Notes: generated by a model from the letters alone, not told the origin. A stretch of DNA of 64,000 nt from Negadavirga shengliensis (GCF_042652345.1 NZ_JBHSJJ010000002.1:248001-312000); one strand, 5' to 3'. Counted from the stretch's first letter, positions 10,001-18,112 are shown. Program-made: numbers and translations.

Positions 10001-10311
10001 GCCTGACGGGCCAGGTCCAGTAATACCTGGTATAAACTTTCTTCTTGAGAAATGATACTTACACGGGCAACATCCCTCAACTCTTTATTGGTGAAAACAA
10101 AATTATATCCTGTCAATTTTTCCAATTCACGGAATGCCCTATCTATCGTTACATCCTCAAGGGAGAGGGATACCTCCACTTCCTCAATGTTTTTTACCTG
10201 GGCATTTCCGTTCCATGCCAGGAGCAAACTCATGGTTGCGCATTGGAACAGAAAGGCAATGGAAAATAATTTGGTCATGTGCAATACATGCTTAAGTATT
10301 GTTTTTTTCAT
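7042..10311 (-). CDS. SusC/RagA-family TonB-dependent outer-membrane transporter with STN domain (PUL 1)
   Basis: A 1089-residue transporter. In order: signal peptide; STN signalling domain (about 40-118, EEVEVSLSLEDVTIDRAFRE); a carboxypeptidase-regulatory-like beta-sandwich (about 133-210, GKVMDEKGEPIPGVTVVLEG); the TonB-box/plug (EEVVVIGYGEIKKSDLTGAV, IRGLSSIGGNNAPLVVIDG, DILKDASATAIYGSRGSNGV); then a 22-strand-type barrel ending in an aromatic residue (YLLGVNVSF). The STN domain is the part that contacts a FecR anti-sigma factor across the periplasm, and FecR is encoded just upstream. This transporter should therefore both import oligosaccharide and signal its presence. It is the main import gene of PUL 1 and looks intact. 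Confidence 0.97.
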   Translation of the reverse strand: MKKTILKHVLHMTKLFSIAFLFQCATMSLLLAWNGNAQVKNIEEVEVSLSLEDVTIDRAFRELEKLTGYNFVFTNKELRDVARVSIISQEESLYQVLLDLARQADLSFKQVDFNIHVKKALTNNLAVQISQSEDFPITGKVMDEKGEPIPGVTVVLEGTSIGTVTDIDGGFSLEVSEEGVLVISFIGYQTQKVNIGSRNVINIVLLEDMASLEEVVVIGYGEIKKSDLTGAVGSVDNDRIVRMAPILPAQAIQGQVSGVNVQKVNGKPGDDFNIDIRGLSSIGGNNAPLVVIDGVMGGSLNALNPADIEQIDILKDASATAIYGSRGSNGVVIVTTKQGKSGRNVISYDGYAGIKSPVNLPNMMGGPRFVEYFDESVKNGSGRFLDEKEQQNVANGTYTDWIELLLKNGLQTNHNISLSGGNENTRHFFSAGYLSEEGNVPEEKFERFNLKANIDANINNWIKAGVSTYFSYSLQDQGSNEALRSAYRLRPTGDAYDENGELLFWPTTSDSQTPNALFDPPNVKNEFRNFRLFGNIYLELMPLEGLSFKTVFAPYLESIRNGTFTGRYSKANTGNRNGRADYRSQLNMSYTLDNILSYNKTTGNHSFNGILANSVVVNRNEGAEQNVMELPFDSFWYNTGSASNIVGISSYLQEWALLSYMGRFNYTYHDKYQLTFTGRWDGSSKLAEGHEWAFFPSAAVAWRLGDEAFLQDLNVISNLKLRLSYGLVGNDAVSPYSTQASIRSTVYDWAGQPAVGFAPAAIANRALTWEKSKEINFGVDFGLFDNRLGGSFELYKRTTDDLILNRVLPPHTGFESVVGNIGSTLNRGIELSLNTVNIQSNKFSWRTDLTFARNHNEILELYGDDQDDLGNLWFIGQPIRVWYDYVFDGIWQLDESEVADSYGFLPGNVKVKDLNNDGSITADGDRTILGSPLPKWLGGMTNTFIFNNLDFSFMLYTQQGAMVRSRFHTDNFGREWNGRYNKLDVDFWTETNPSNSWPAPNRTGGRVFEELKAYTDVSFVRVQNVTLGYSFPNRIKERMKMSNLRVYATANNPIVFTKYEGFDPEWAEQNTFNMGISSAVYLLGVNVSF

Positions 10312-10363
10312 ATCTTTGAATGGTTTGTTTAGGCTATCGCCAATTGTTTAAACAGACTTTCCG

Positions 10364-10440
10364 CCGGCGCAGAGATGACAGTCTCTGTCGCCGGATTTAA
10401 ACAGGCCATGGGTGCGCCAACATCCGTGGCCTTGTTTTTT
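10364..10440 (-). promoter_or_regulatory. Structured SusC leader, PUL 1 (two hairpins)
   Basis: The 163-bp gap between FecR and SusC holds two inverted repeats. One spans 10404-10431 and has GGCCA/TGGCC outer arms around a TTGGCGC centre; a run of A precedes it on the minus strand. The other spans 10364-10394, with CCGGCG-CAGAGA arms, a 6-base loop and one bulge. A corresponding pair lies at the same distance before the second SusC (36326-36392). Leader structure of this kind could act in attenuation, mRNA processing or small-RNA targeting. The function is inference. Confidence 0.5.
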
Positions 10441-10474
10441 GGTAATGAGGGGTATTACATAGGCAGAAACGGGT

Positions 10475-11575
10475 TTATGATGATGAATCAAATTTCAGGG
10501 TAACCTGGTCTTTTGCGATCTGGAAATCAAACCGGGTCGAATAACTCAGGCCTTCCAAAACACGTTTTAACGTTTGGTCCACAAACCTACCGGAAAGCAG
10601 TACGCCCCGATCCGGCTTGTTGAGTACTTCTATCTTGACTCCATACCAGTTTTCCAGTACCCTTATGGCCTCTTCCATCGGAGTTTGGTCAAACAGGATG
10701 GTCTTCCTGGTCCAGGCCAGTACCTTCTCTTCCTGAAAATCATGTTTCTTGTGTATTCTTTTTTCCACTTCCACTTGTAATGCCTCACCGGGATTTAGTT
10801 CGACTTGTTGTTTTTCTTCAAAATCCAACACCACTTTTACCTTTCCCGAGAGCAGGGCAATGTCATGGCTTTCATTTTCGTACGCGGTGATATTAAAAGA
10901 CGTACCCAGGGCGGTGGTAGCGATGGGGCCCGTCCGCACAATAAAAGGCCGCAGGCTGTCTTTCGCCACTTCAAAGTACGCCTCCCCCACCAAATACAAC
11001 TCCCGTTTGTCACTCTCGAAATTTCTGACGTATCGTAATTTACTACCCGAATTGAGTATCACCTTGGATCCATCCTGTAGCGTCAGGTTGGATTTCACTC
11101 CGGGAGGGGCTACATGTTCTTCATATTCCACAATTACTTCCTTAAACTCTTCGTGATGCTGTTGGGTCAAGTTGAACAAAAGTCCCAGGATAAAGGCCAA
11201 AATCAAAATGGCAGCTATCCGGTAAAATTGGTGGTCACGCTGATATGAACTCCTCGACGCTTTTGCATAACGCCTGATGGTACTCTCTGAACTCAACGGT
11301 ACCACTCTCCTTTCGGCACTTTTCTTACCCCGGTCACTTATGGCTTTGGATATATGGGACCAGGTATCTTCTATCCGTTTTTCACTGACTTCAGCAACAT
11401 CTCTGGACAAGTTCAGTAAAGTCTTTCTGGCCAATTCCACCTCCTTGTATTTGTCCGGATTTTTCTCCAAAAAACCTTCCCAATAAGCTTTGGCTTCTTC
11501 ATCGGGAGAAAGCACCCAGCTTTGGAATTCCGGATCCAAAATAAAATCTTCGACGGTATATTCGGACTTGCTCAT
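10475..11575 (-). CDS. FecR-type anti-sigma factor (PUL 1)
   Basis: A 366-residue protein with three parts. The cytoplasmic N-terminus (about 1-110, SEYTVEDFILDPEFQSWVL) would bind the sigma factor. One membrane helix lies at about 118-137 (FYRIAAILILAFILGLLF). The periplasm carries a FecR domain (about 155-250, APPGVKSNLTLQDGSKVILN, GEAYFEVAKDSLRPFIV) and a DUF4974 C-terminus (about 290-360, FDQTPMEEAIRVLENWYGV). DUF4974 resembles STN and is typical of Bacteroidota FecR. It should relay occupancy of the SusC STN domain to the ECF sigma factor encoded at 14449. In the paralogous PUL 2 these two genes are 238 bp apart; here 2.87 kb separates them. Confidence 0.95.
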   Translation of the reverse strand: MSKSEYTVEDFILDPEFQSWVLSPDEEAKAYWEGFLEKNPDKYKEVELARKTLLNLSRDVAEVSEKRIEDTWSHISKAISDRGKKSAERRVVPLSSESTIRRYAKASRSSYQRDHQFYRIAAILILAFILGLLFNLTQQHHEEFKEVIVEYEEHVAPPGVKSNLTLQDGSKVILNSGSKLRYVRNFESDKRELYLVGEAYFEVAKDSLRPFIVRTGPIATTALGTSFNITAYENESHDIALLSGKVKVVLDFEEKQQVELNPGEALQVEVEKRIHKKHDFQEEKVLAWTRKTILFDQTPMEEAIRVLENWYGVKIEVLNKPDRGVLLSGRFVDQTLKRVLEGLSYSTRFDFQIAKDQVTLKFDSSS

Positions 11576-11791
11576 AAATAACGGCTTTCATTTATATAAG
11601 CCCCGAACCTCCCGCAGTTATCCTTGATTTTTGATCTTTTTTTTCCTTCTCAAAAAAACAGGTTTAAAAAATAGAAGTGTCAAGTCAAATATGATATTTC
11701 GGGGTATTGTAAAACTGCTGGTTTCCGAGAATCTTTGGTTGTCCAGTAGAGTAGAGCCGTCAGGAAACGTAACTCCTGACGTGCCCCCTCT

Positions 11792-11827
11792 TCAAACCGT
11801 ACGTGCAGTTTTCCCGTATACGGCTTT
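11792..11827 (-). ncRNA. Group II intron domain V (catalytic hairpin)
   Basis: The minus-strand sequence carries the conserved AGCCGTATACGGG arm, a GAAAA loop and a CACGTACGGTTT return arm, with the AGC catalytic triad. This is the most conserved element of group II ribozymes and fixes the identity and orientation of the surrounding element. It lies 24 bases beyond the stop of the reverse-transcriptase frame, the normal position. Confidence 0.85.
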
Positions 11828-11850
11828 CCTAAGAACTTCTTCTGAAGCTT

Positions 11851-13219
11851 TCACAGCTTATTCAAACCAAGAGAGTATTTTGTCGGGTCTATCAGTCCGT
11901 ATCTGGCGGTCAAGACCTCAAAGGCTTGTTGTCCGTAAAGCCTGCTCTTTCTTTGGCTCTTTCGGTTGTAGTAGCGGTAAAGACTTGTGGACAGAAAATA
12001 CCGGAGCCTTCTTTTTGCCATTTTGGTATAACTTACCTTTGGTATTTCAAAATAGTTGAGCCATCCCCTGAGCATGGCATTCAGGTCTTCTGACACTTTC
12101 TCGGCTGAGCTGTACCCGTGTGTTTTCAGGTATCCGTGGATTTTCTCCCTGATTTTCTGTTCTGCCCTTTTGCTTGGAAAAGCCTCCCAGTACCGTCTGC
12201 CCTTAACAAAAAGGTCTCTGCTGTACCTGACCGTGAAGCCAAGAAAGTCAAAGCTCTTCTTACGTGCATCGATATGGTGGGTCTTTTCGGCATTGAGGGC
12301 CAATCCCATTCTTTCAGGGAGATTTTCCAGTTTAGCCTTCACTTCCACGGGCAGGCTTCTGCCCATCAGGACAAAGTCGTCCGCATATCTCACTATCTTT
12401 ACTCCGTACCTGTGAAACAGACTTCTTGTATTGTTGACTATCTTGTCCAGAAGATGCAGGTAGATGTTGGCCGGAAGGGGATATTGTCCCACCCTGAGGT
12501 GTTCCCATCTTTTGCTCCTTCCCGCCTTTGAACTGCCCGTCCTCGAATACCGGCACCTTTAGCCATCCCTTTATCAGGTCCAGCATACGGGGGGCCATTA
12601 TCCGTAACTTCAGCGCTGTCATGAGCTTTTCATGGGAAATGGTGTCAAAGTATCTGCTCAGGTCTGCGTCAAAAACTTCCGTCTTGCCGTTCGCCAAGTT
12701 TTCCCTTATCATCCTCATGGCCCCCTTTGCATCCCTTTTGGGCCTGAATCCGTGTGAGCTTTCCTCAAAGTCTGCTTCGAAAATAGGTTCAAGGATCATT
12801 TTGCGAACGGTCTGGACTATCCTGTCCTTGATAGTAGGAATGCCCAGAGGTCTCATACCTCCATTGGCCTTGGGAATCATCACCCTTTTCACGGCCTTTG
12901 GTCTGTAGGTACGCTTCCTCAGCTCTTCCCCTATCTCCGTGAGATAGGCATCGATGCCATAGGCCTCTATGTCCTTTAGACCCGCCCCGTCTATGCCGGG
13001 CGAGCCTGCGTTTGCCCTGACCTTTTTCCATGCTTCCCGAAGCATGTACGGAATGAACATTTTGTCGTACAGTACATAAAACCTGTATCCCTTTTCCTGT
13101 TTGGCTTTTTGATATAGTTTTCCCTGTAAGGCCGAAACCCTTTCCGCATCGGGAATTTCGCTGCGACGCCTTTTTATCAGCTCCAGCTGTTCCCCTGCTC
13201 CGATTTTCTTAATGATGGT
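11851..13219 (-). pseudogene. Group II intron reverse transcriptase/maturase, frameshifted
   Basis: Two overlapping frames together make one intron-encoded protein. The upstream frame (open from 13219, first ATG at 13060, to 12332) carries RT motifs: VRANAGSPGIDGAG, RPLGIPTIKDRIVQ, EADFEESSHGFRP, DADLSRYFDTI and KMGTPQGGTISP. The downstream frame (to 11851) continues with LPANIYLHLLD, the catalytic YADDFVLMGR and a maturase X domain (LNAMLRGWLNYFEIP). The switch sits in a run of four C on the minus strand (12477-12480); a fifth C would restore ISPLPANIYLH. There is no endonuclease domain. The upstream frame also lacks an ATG before 13060, although RT-like sequence (GKLYQKAKQEKGYRFYVLYDK) extends further, so a rare start codon or more damage is likely. 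Confidence 0.85.
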
Positions 13220-13691
13220 TCATCAATTTTATCCGGTTTTGTCCCCTGAAAACATTATCCTTAGCAATGTCCCTTCGCTAACCACGCTTTTACCTTTCCG
13301 TGGGTCAGGCACTACTATGGACATCTCCGACTCCCTCGGCCGGTCGGGACGCGACCGCCGTTAGGGGATCCCACTGCCTGCCCCGAATATCGGGGTTCAT
13401 GTGCAACCTTGTCCCGCACGCAACCCCATAATACTCCGGGTATCCACCGACGTGCATGTTGCCGTTGCTTCCGTAGGTGTGGCAAGCTTCACCATATCCG
13501 AGAGGATGGCCAATACCAAAGCGTAACGAAGCTTGACTGGAACAGCTTACGGGACCGTTCTGTCTGAGCTTCACAGTGTTTGTTTCCGCCCAAAGTGTCA
13601 GACGAACTTCAACCCGAACGGCAAATTTAATTGGCAAGAACTTTCATCTCACTAGGTTTACTAATATATATACACACGCCTCGTGGCGCAC

Positions 13692-14448
13692 CGAATTTCA
13701 CTGACCCGCCTGCCGGCGAGGCACGGTTGACACGGATTTCATGAAATGATTCAGGTTGCTGAATCGTCTCCCTAAATGATAATTTCAACCATACTATCCC
13801 CATCCTCCGCGCTAATTCGTGGACAAAAATTCGTCGGAACCCCGAAACACCCAATGCCGCATAACCGATAAAAAACTTCGCCAAATCTCCCCATACCTTT
13901 CCCGCTTCGTTCATGGCTGGAAACCTTATTTTTCCGTCCATAGACCGAAAAGATATGTTGCCTGTCAGCTTAAGTATTCCTGTTGTTTAGCCATGTCGGT
14001 TTAGGTCCAATGGTATTTCCAGTATGTTCCCACTGTCTCCCCATTCTCCGCCCATGCTGAGTAGGGTTTGAGGGCATGCTGCGTTCTCTCTGAGTAGATT
14101 CAAATCAGTGTTTTATCCGTGTTTTATCCGTGTTTAACCCGTATATACATTTACGTTAAAGCACAGATTACCCTTTGTTGATCCGGGTTCGGGCTGACGG
14201 TGCGGGCATTCTGTGTTAGGGGTAGGGGCAGGTGGAAGATATTGTCATTGGTAGGCCTAATCCTACTTTTTCATATTAAATCGAACAAAAAAAAAGCTCT
14301 CTTGGAACTCAAACTCCCTGTAAGTCCCATAGGAACGAACGATCTGATAACTGTAGGTTTCAAGCGAGGCTGGGTTAATACATTACCATATCAAAATGTC
14401 GTATCGACGATATTATAATAGATCTGTTTTTTAAGCAGGCCTTAACTA
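13692..14448. other. Non-coding interval between intron and ECF sigma gene
   Basis: This 757-bp stretch has no convincing gene. It contains a GC-rich palindrome (GCCTGCCGGC region near 13708), a short direct repeat of GTGTTTTATCC (about 14110-14135) and A-rich DNA just after the sigma stop. The small frames here, such as 13627-13941 minus and 14200-14418 plus, show no family features and run through the intron boundary or repeats. With the intron removed, the sigma-FecR gap would still be about 0.93 kb, against 238 bp in PUL 2, so this may be remnant inserted DNA. Confidence 0.5.
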
Positions 14449-15060
14449 TTATGATGCTATTCCCGCAAGAAGAAAAACCAGCATCAAAACCGACTTTTTC
14501 AAGTTTGATAGGGCTTTCCAGGCCAAGGTATAAACCGAACGGAGGTTGATGCCCATCAGCTTGGCGGTGTCCTCATAAGAAAAGTTCTCAAAGAATAAAT
14601 ACTGGATGACCTCGTTTTGCCTCACGGGAAGTTCATTCAGCGCCCTGGCCAATTTCTTTTGGAGCAACTCTTCCCTTTGGATATTAACGAGCTTGGTTTC
14701 TACGCTTTCCAAGTATTGGGGAAGTCCTTCTATGGCTTTCAGTTGCCTGGCATTCCACCTGTTCAAGCGCTTTTTCTCTTTATTGATCTTATTGGAAAGG
14801 GACTTAAAAAGGTACAACTTAACGTTATCGGTCTTTTTTACATTTTCGCGATACTTCCACAAATCGATGAAAAGTTCCTGAACGCAATCCTGCACAAAAT
14901 CAGGGTCGCCGGTAATGGATATTCCCAGTTGGAATAAAGTCTTGCTATATACCCTATACAACCGTTCCAGCGCATACTCGTCCCCGGATTTGAGTGCCAT
15001 CCAGAGTTCCTCGGCACTGCTCTCCTGGCTTAAAATTTTTGAGACCGACTCACGGGTCAT
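14449..15060 (-). CDS. ECF sigma-70 factor (PUL 1)
   Basis: A 203-residue ECF sigma factor. Region 2 is at about 20-95 (EYALERLYRVYSKTLFQLGI, DCVQELFIDLWKYRE) and region 4 at about 130-185 (LNELPVRQNEVIQYLFFENF, SYEDTAKLMGINLRSVYTLA). The protein ends with a short hydrophobic tail (VLMLVFLLAGIAS), a feature shared with the second sigma factor in the window. It is expected to drive the FecR-SusC-SusD operon when SusC signals through FecR. The gene points toward FecR but is separated from it by the intron and 0.9 kb of other DNA. Confidence 0.95.
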   Translation of the reverse strand: MTRESVSKILSQESSAEELWMALKSGDEYALERLYRVYSKTLFQLGISITGDPDFVQDCVQELFIDLWKYRENVKKTDNVKLYLFKSLSNKINKEKKRLNRWNARQLKAIEGLPQYLESVETKLVNIQREELLQKKLARALNELPVRQNEVIQYLFFENFSYEDTAKLMGINLRSVYTLAWKALSNLKKSVLMLVFLLAGIAS

Positions 15061-15623
15061 ACAAGGTTATTTGGGTTAGATCATAGTTGTTTCATAATTA
15101 TAATGAAAAAAAATAACAAGACCAAATTTAATGTTACACAAAGGGTAAAAAACAAGATATAGCGTAAAAAAAATGCTTTTCATCTCCCAACAACGGCATA
15201 AACCTTTCATTTCCCATAAATAACCTTGTGAAATTGACATGGCTAAAATAATCATTAGACACACAGGCCTGCCTGCCGAAGGGCAGTACGGCCCGCAGGC
15301 AGGGCAATGCCCCGAAAACTTTCGGGGTTTGTCATCGTCCCGAAAGCTCTCGGGACCATCTGACCATTGAAAAACAAAATATAAACAGATGAAATCAAGC
15401 ATGACGAGGTCGTCACACAGTGGGATGCCCCGATAGCCCCGATAGCTATCGGGGAAAACATGCGAGATTCCATGCCTGCATGCTGAAGTACATTAGGGCA
15501 CGCAAGCATGTGACCGCTGAAAAGAAAATATAAACACATGAAATGAAAAGTCTGACGACTTTTATGACTGTAAAAATAGTTGTTTCACTATATTGTGATA
15601 TCATACTTAACTACCGAATATTA
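15061..15623. repeat. Repeat-rich intergenic region with REP-like palindromes and one dispersed repeat copy
   Basis: This 563-bp gap has no gene. It holds four palindromes: arms CCTGCCTGC/GCAGGCAGG (15268-15303), CCCCGAAA..TTCGGGG (15310-15327), TCCCGA..TCGGGA (15338-15355) and the perfect CCCCGATAGCTATCGGGG (15437-15454). A segment at 15361-15474 (TGACCATTGAAAAACAA, then GAAATCAAGCATGACGAG and CATGCGAGATTC) matches two copies near 44.4 kb. A partial flank copy recurs at 15511-15545. The apparent small frames here are made of these repeats. Confidence 0.75.
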
Positions 15624-17228
15624 TTAATGCACTCCACGGTTTCTGTGGTCCCCGTAGCGGCTTTTGACGGTCCGTTTTAACGGTATCTGCATGCCATCGG
15701 TATCCTCCAGCCAATCATAAACGTCATGCGCCAACTCCTGGATTAATTCCTGATGCTCCTGGCTTTCTATCAGGTTGTTCATCTCATACGGGTCTTCCAA
15801 AAGATCGTAAAACTCGTTGGTATCCCAGATGCCGTGGTAGCGGATATACTTGTACCGGTCCGTTCTCACGCCGTGCATGGTAGGCGTATGGGGAAAATCA
15901 TACTCCCAGTAGTATTCATAATAAATCCTATCCCGCCATTCCACTTCTTCTCCTTTCAACAGGGGAATGAAAGAAAATCCATGCATATAATCCGGTTTTT
16001 CCAGTCCTGCCATTTCCAGGACAGTTGGGGCGATATCGATGTTCTGAACCATTTTTTCTATGGTTTTACCCCCTGGGAAAATCTCAGGGCACCGGGCCAG
16101 GAAAGGCACCTTTACCGATTCCTCATAAAAATGTCGCTTATCGATCAATCCATGTTCGCCAAATGAAAAACCATTGTCACCCATATATATTACCAGGGTG
16201 GATTCGGCTTCACCGATTTCGTCGAGATAATCCAGTACAGCACCTATACTTTCATCCACGCCAAGAAGGGTCTCACAATACCTTCTATAGAAATCAGCAA
16301 AGTCTATTTTACCATGATACATATAATCCACACCATGCCATCCTTCCCTTTGCATTTTTTGCCAGTCGGGCATTCTGCCTTCCCCATAATAGTCCTCTCC
16401 GGAATAAGGCTCCGGGGTCGGCCCTTCCCGCATCAGGGTTTGGCTTCCATCCCTTCTTTTGCCGGTCACATCTTGCGCAGAAGTATTGAAGGAAGGCGGG
16501 ATGACCAATTCCTTATTTTCATATTCCTTGAAATGTCTTTTGGCAGGGGCAAATTCTGCATGAACGGCTTTGTGAGAAAGATACAGAAAATAAGGCTTGT
16601 CACTGTTCCGCTGTTTTAGCCAATCCAGCGCGTGTTCGGTCAAAAGATCTGTAATGTAGGTGCTGTCCCCATAACTTACCCTTTCACCGTTGATATTCAA
16701 AGTAGGGTTGTAATAGACGCCCTGGCCGCGGAAACTCTCCCAATGGTCAAAGCCCGGCCGGGGATCGTCTTCATCATTCCCCATATGCCACTTGCCAAAA
16801 AAAGCGGTTTCATAGCCGGCATTTTGTAAATATTGCGGGAAAAACACCAGGTCCTCCGGAACAGGGGCCACATTGTCCACTACGGTGTGACTGTGGGAAA
16901 ACAGCCCTGTGAGGATGGAAGCCCGGCTGGGAGAACAAAGTGAAGTGGTGACAAATGCATTGGGAAAATGGGCACCTTCGGCCGCCATCCTGTCCATATT
17001 GGGGGTTTCCAGCCAAGGGATTTTCCCTGTGAACCCCATGAAATCAAAACGGTGATCGTCGCTGAGAATAAAAATGACGTTTCTGGGCTTTTCACCGTTC
17101 CGGAGGTCTTTCAGGCTAAGGGTTTTCCTGGGATCAGCCGCATCTGTTCCTTCCTCTCGCGATTGACATGAAAACAATCCCAAGGGTATCACTAAGGTCA
17201 AAACAAGAATTAAATTGATCTTTTTCAT
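15624..17228 (-). CDS. Type I sulfatase lipoprotein, GlcNAc-6-sulfatase/S1_11-like
   Basis: A 534-residue sulfatase. Lipidation is predicted at C21 (GLFSC). The metal site starts with VIFILSDDHR (Asp57/Asp58), the formylglycine motif is C98-S-P-S-R102, and the second metal segment is YMGDNGFSFGEHGLIDKRHF. The stretch SHSHTVVDN after the activation motif resembles the glucosamine-6-sulfatase group (human GNS, SulfAtlas S1_11). A closely similar architecture is seen in the sulfatase at 29313. It stands alone between the sigma gene of PUL 1 and the small gene at 17379, in the same direction, and could belong to either PUL. The S1 subfamily call rests on motif resemblance only. Confidence 0.9.
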   Translation of the reverse strand: MKKINLILVLTLVIPLGLFSCQSREEGTDAADPRKTLSLKDLRNGEKPRNVIFILSDDHRFDFMGFTGKIPWLETPNMDRMAAEGAHFPNAFVTTSLCSPSRASILTGLFSHSHTVVDNVAPVPEDLVFFPQYLQNAGYETAFFGKWHMGNDEDDPRPGFDHWESFRGQGVYYNPTLNINGERVSYGDSTYITDLLTEHALDWLKQRNSDKPYFLYLSHKAVHAEFAPAKRHFKEYENKELVIPPSFNTSAQDVTGKRRDGSQTLMREGPTPEPYSGEDYYGEGRMPDWQKMQREGWHGVDYMYHGKIDFADFYRRYCETLLGVDESIGAVLDYLDEIGEAESTLVIYMGDNGFSFGEHGLIDKRHFYEESVKVPFLARCPEIFPGGKTIEKMVQNIDIAPTVLEMAGLEKPDYMHGFSFIPLLKGEEVEWRDRIYYEYYWEYDFPHTPTMHGVRTDRYKYIRYHGIWDTNEFYDLLEDPYEMNNLIESQEHQELIQELAHDVYDWLEDTDGMQIPLKRTVKSRYGDHRNRGVH

Positions 17229-17310
17229 CTATATATGGTGGTGATTTGCGGTTTTGACTTTAAGATAATTGGAAAACGGGCGAATTACAAGCGGGTACGG
17301 AACTAAACAA

Positions 17311-17347
17311 AAAAGACATGCCTGTTACTTCTTTAGGCATGTCTTTT
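17311..17347 (-). terminator. Intrinsic terminator after the 17379 gene
   Basis: A 13-bp perfect inverted repeat (AAAAGACATGCCT / AGGCATGTCTTTT, 11-base loop). On the minus strand a run of six T follows it, 31 bases beyond the stop of the 187-residue gene. Because both arms are A/T flanked it may also work in the other direction. Confidence 0.8.
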
Positions 17348-17378
17348 GACTACTAGAAGGGCAAGCCCATTAGATCAC

Positions 17379-17942
17379 TTATGCTTTGATCTCATTGAGG
17401 ATATCTTTGGCACCGTCTACACTGCTGTGAAGCGCCTTTTTTACTGAATTAACTGTTTCGTCACCGATTTCCTTGGCAGCATCAATAGCAGCAACTATAG
17501 CATCCTTCGCGGCACCCACAGTGTCGCCACCTACTTGTTTAACACCATTGACAGCACCTTTTACGGCTTCCACCGCCACCTCGGATACGTCCTCTCCCAA
17601 GTCCTTGCCCGCTTCTACGGCTTTGCGGACGCTGCCCTGGACAGCATCTTTTTGGCTCACACCGGAGTCCATTGCTCCCTGGATGGTGCCGTTTACGATT
17701 CCCTTTACTGAGTTGACCACGGATACGCCTATATCCGCCACGCCGGATATAGCGCCGGAAACAATGGAGGCCGGTACCTGAAGCCCTTTAACTACCAGTT
17801 CACCGGTACCCTTAAGTGTTGTAACCGTTACATCTTTAACGGTTTTGGCCACTACGCTGCCTGTATCGGCCGAACCTTTCAAAGTGGCTTTAACGCCTCC
17901 CTTAATGCCATTCACAACATTTGAAATAATTGGAACTCCCAT
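17379..17942 (-). CDS. Repetitive Ala/Val/Gly/Lys-rich amphipathic protein, unknown function
   Basis: I do not recognise a named family. The 187 residues are built from imperfect 10-12-residue units of the type VKGAVNGVKQVGGD, AAKDAIVAAIDAAKEIGDE and VNSVKKALHSSVDGAKD, with no Cys or Trp and almost no aromatic residues. Such patterns form amphipathic helices as in LEA-like or apolipoprotein-like proteins, or coat membranes. There is no signal peptide. The short start (MGVPIISNVVNGIKGG) has the same repeat character. The gene has its own 5' dyad (17955-17979) and terminator (17311-17347), so it is a single-gene transcript between sulfatase and glycosidase operons. A stress or surface-associated role is a guess. 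Confidence 0.8.
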   Translation of the reverse strand: MGVPIISNVVNGIKGGVKATLKGSADTGSVVAKTVKDVTVTTLKGTGELVVKGLQVPASIVSGAISGVADIGVSVVNSVKGIVNGTIQGAMDSGVSQKDAVQGSVRKAVEAGKDLGEDVSEVAVEAVKGAVNGVKQVGGDTVGAAKDAIVAAIDAAKEIGDETVNSVKKALHSSVDGAKDILNEIKA

Positions 17943-17954
17943 AATCGCTGTATT

Positions 17955-17979
17955 TTAGGTTAAAATAAATTTAACCTAA
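17955..17979 (-). promoter_or_regulatory. 10-bp perfect dyad just before the 17379-17942 gene
   Basis: TTAGGTTAAA and TTTAACCTAA flank a 5-base centre, ending 12 bases before the ATG. It could be an operator or a 5'-UTR hairpin. The upstream DNA to 18112 is very A/T rich and shows no other feature. Confidence 0.5.
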
Positions 17980-18112
17980 TATAATAATAGAAATTTTAAA
18001 AAATGAATTTTTAAATGAAATTTTATGAAATTAAAGCGCATTTTATAAAAAAGTAGCAACAATACATTTTATAAAAAAACACTTCCAATTGTGCTTCGAC
18101 AATTATTGAGGT

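Larger units (their letters stand above)
11746..13691 (-). mobile_element. Group II intron (about 1.95 kb) with internal reverse-transcriptase ORF
   Basis: The minus strand starts with GTGCGCC at 13691, matching the GUGYG 5' end of group II introns. It ends near 11746 with CTACTCTAC, matching the AY 3' end. Domain V is recognisable at 11792-11827: AGCCGTAT, a short GAAA-type loop, then CACGTACGGTTT. A domain VI-type hairpin follows (arms CGTCAGG / CCTGACG). The region upstream of the ORF contains the long structured domain I-III section. The intron lies between the ECF sigma gene and its FecR, in the same orientation as the PUL. It interrupts no visible coding frame. Exact ends are my reading and may be off by a few bases. 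Confidence 0.85.

Noticed and set aside
13305..13941. Two minus-strand reading frames (110 and 104 codons) near the intron 5' end
   Set aside because: They cross the intron boundary and structured intron RNA. The translations show no family features and contain repeat-derived stretches, so I treat them as chance frames.
15076..15539. Minus-strand reading frames of 108 and 94 codons
   Set aside because: They are made of REP-like palindromes and the dispersed repeat; codon use is unlike the neighbours.
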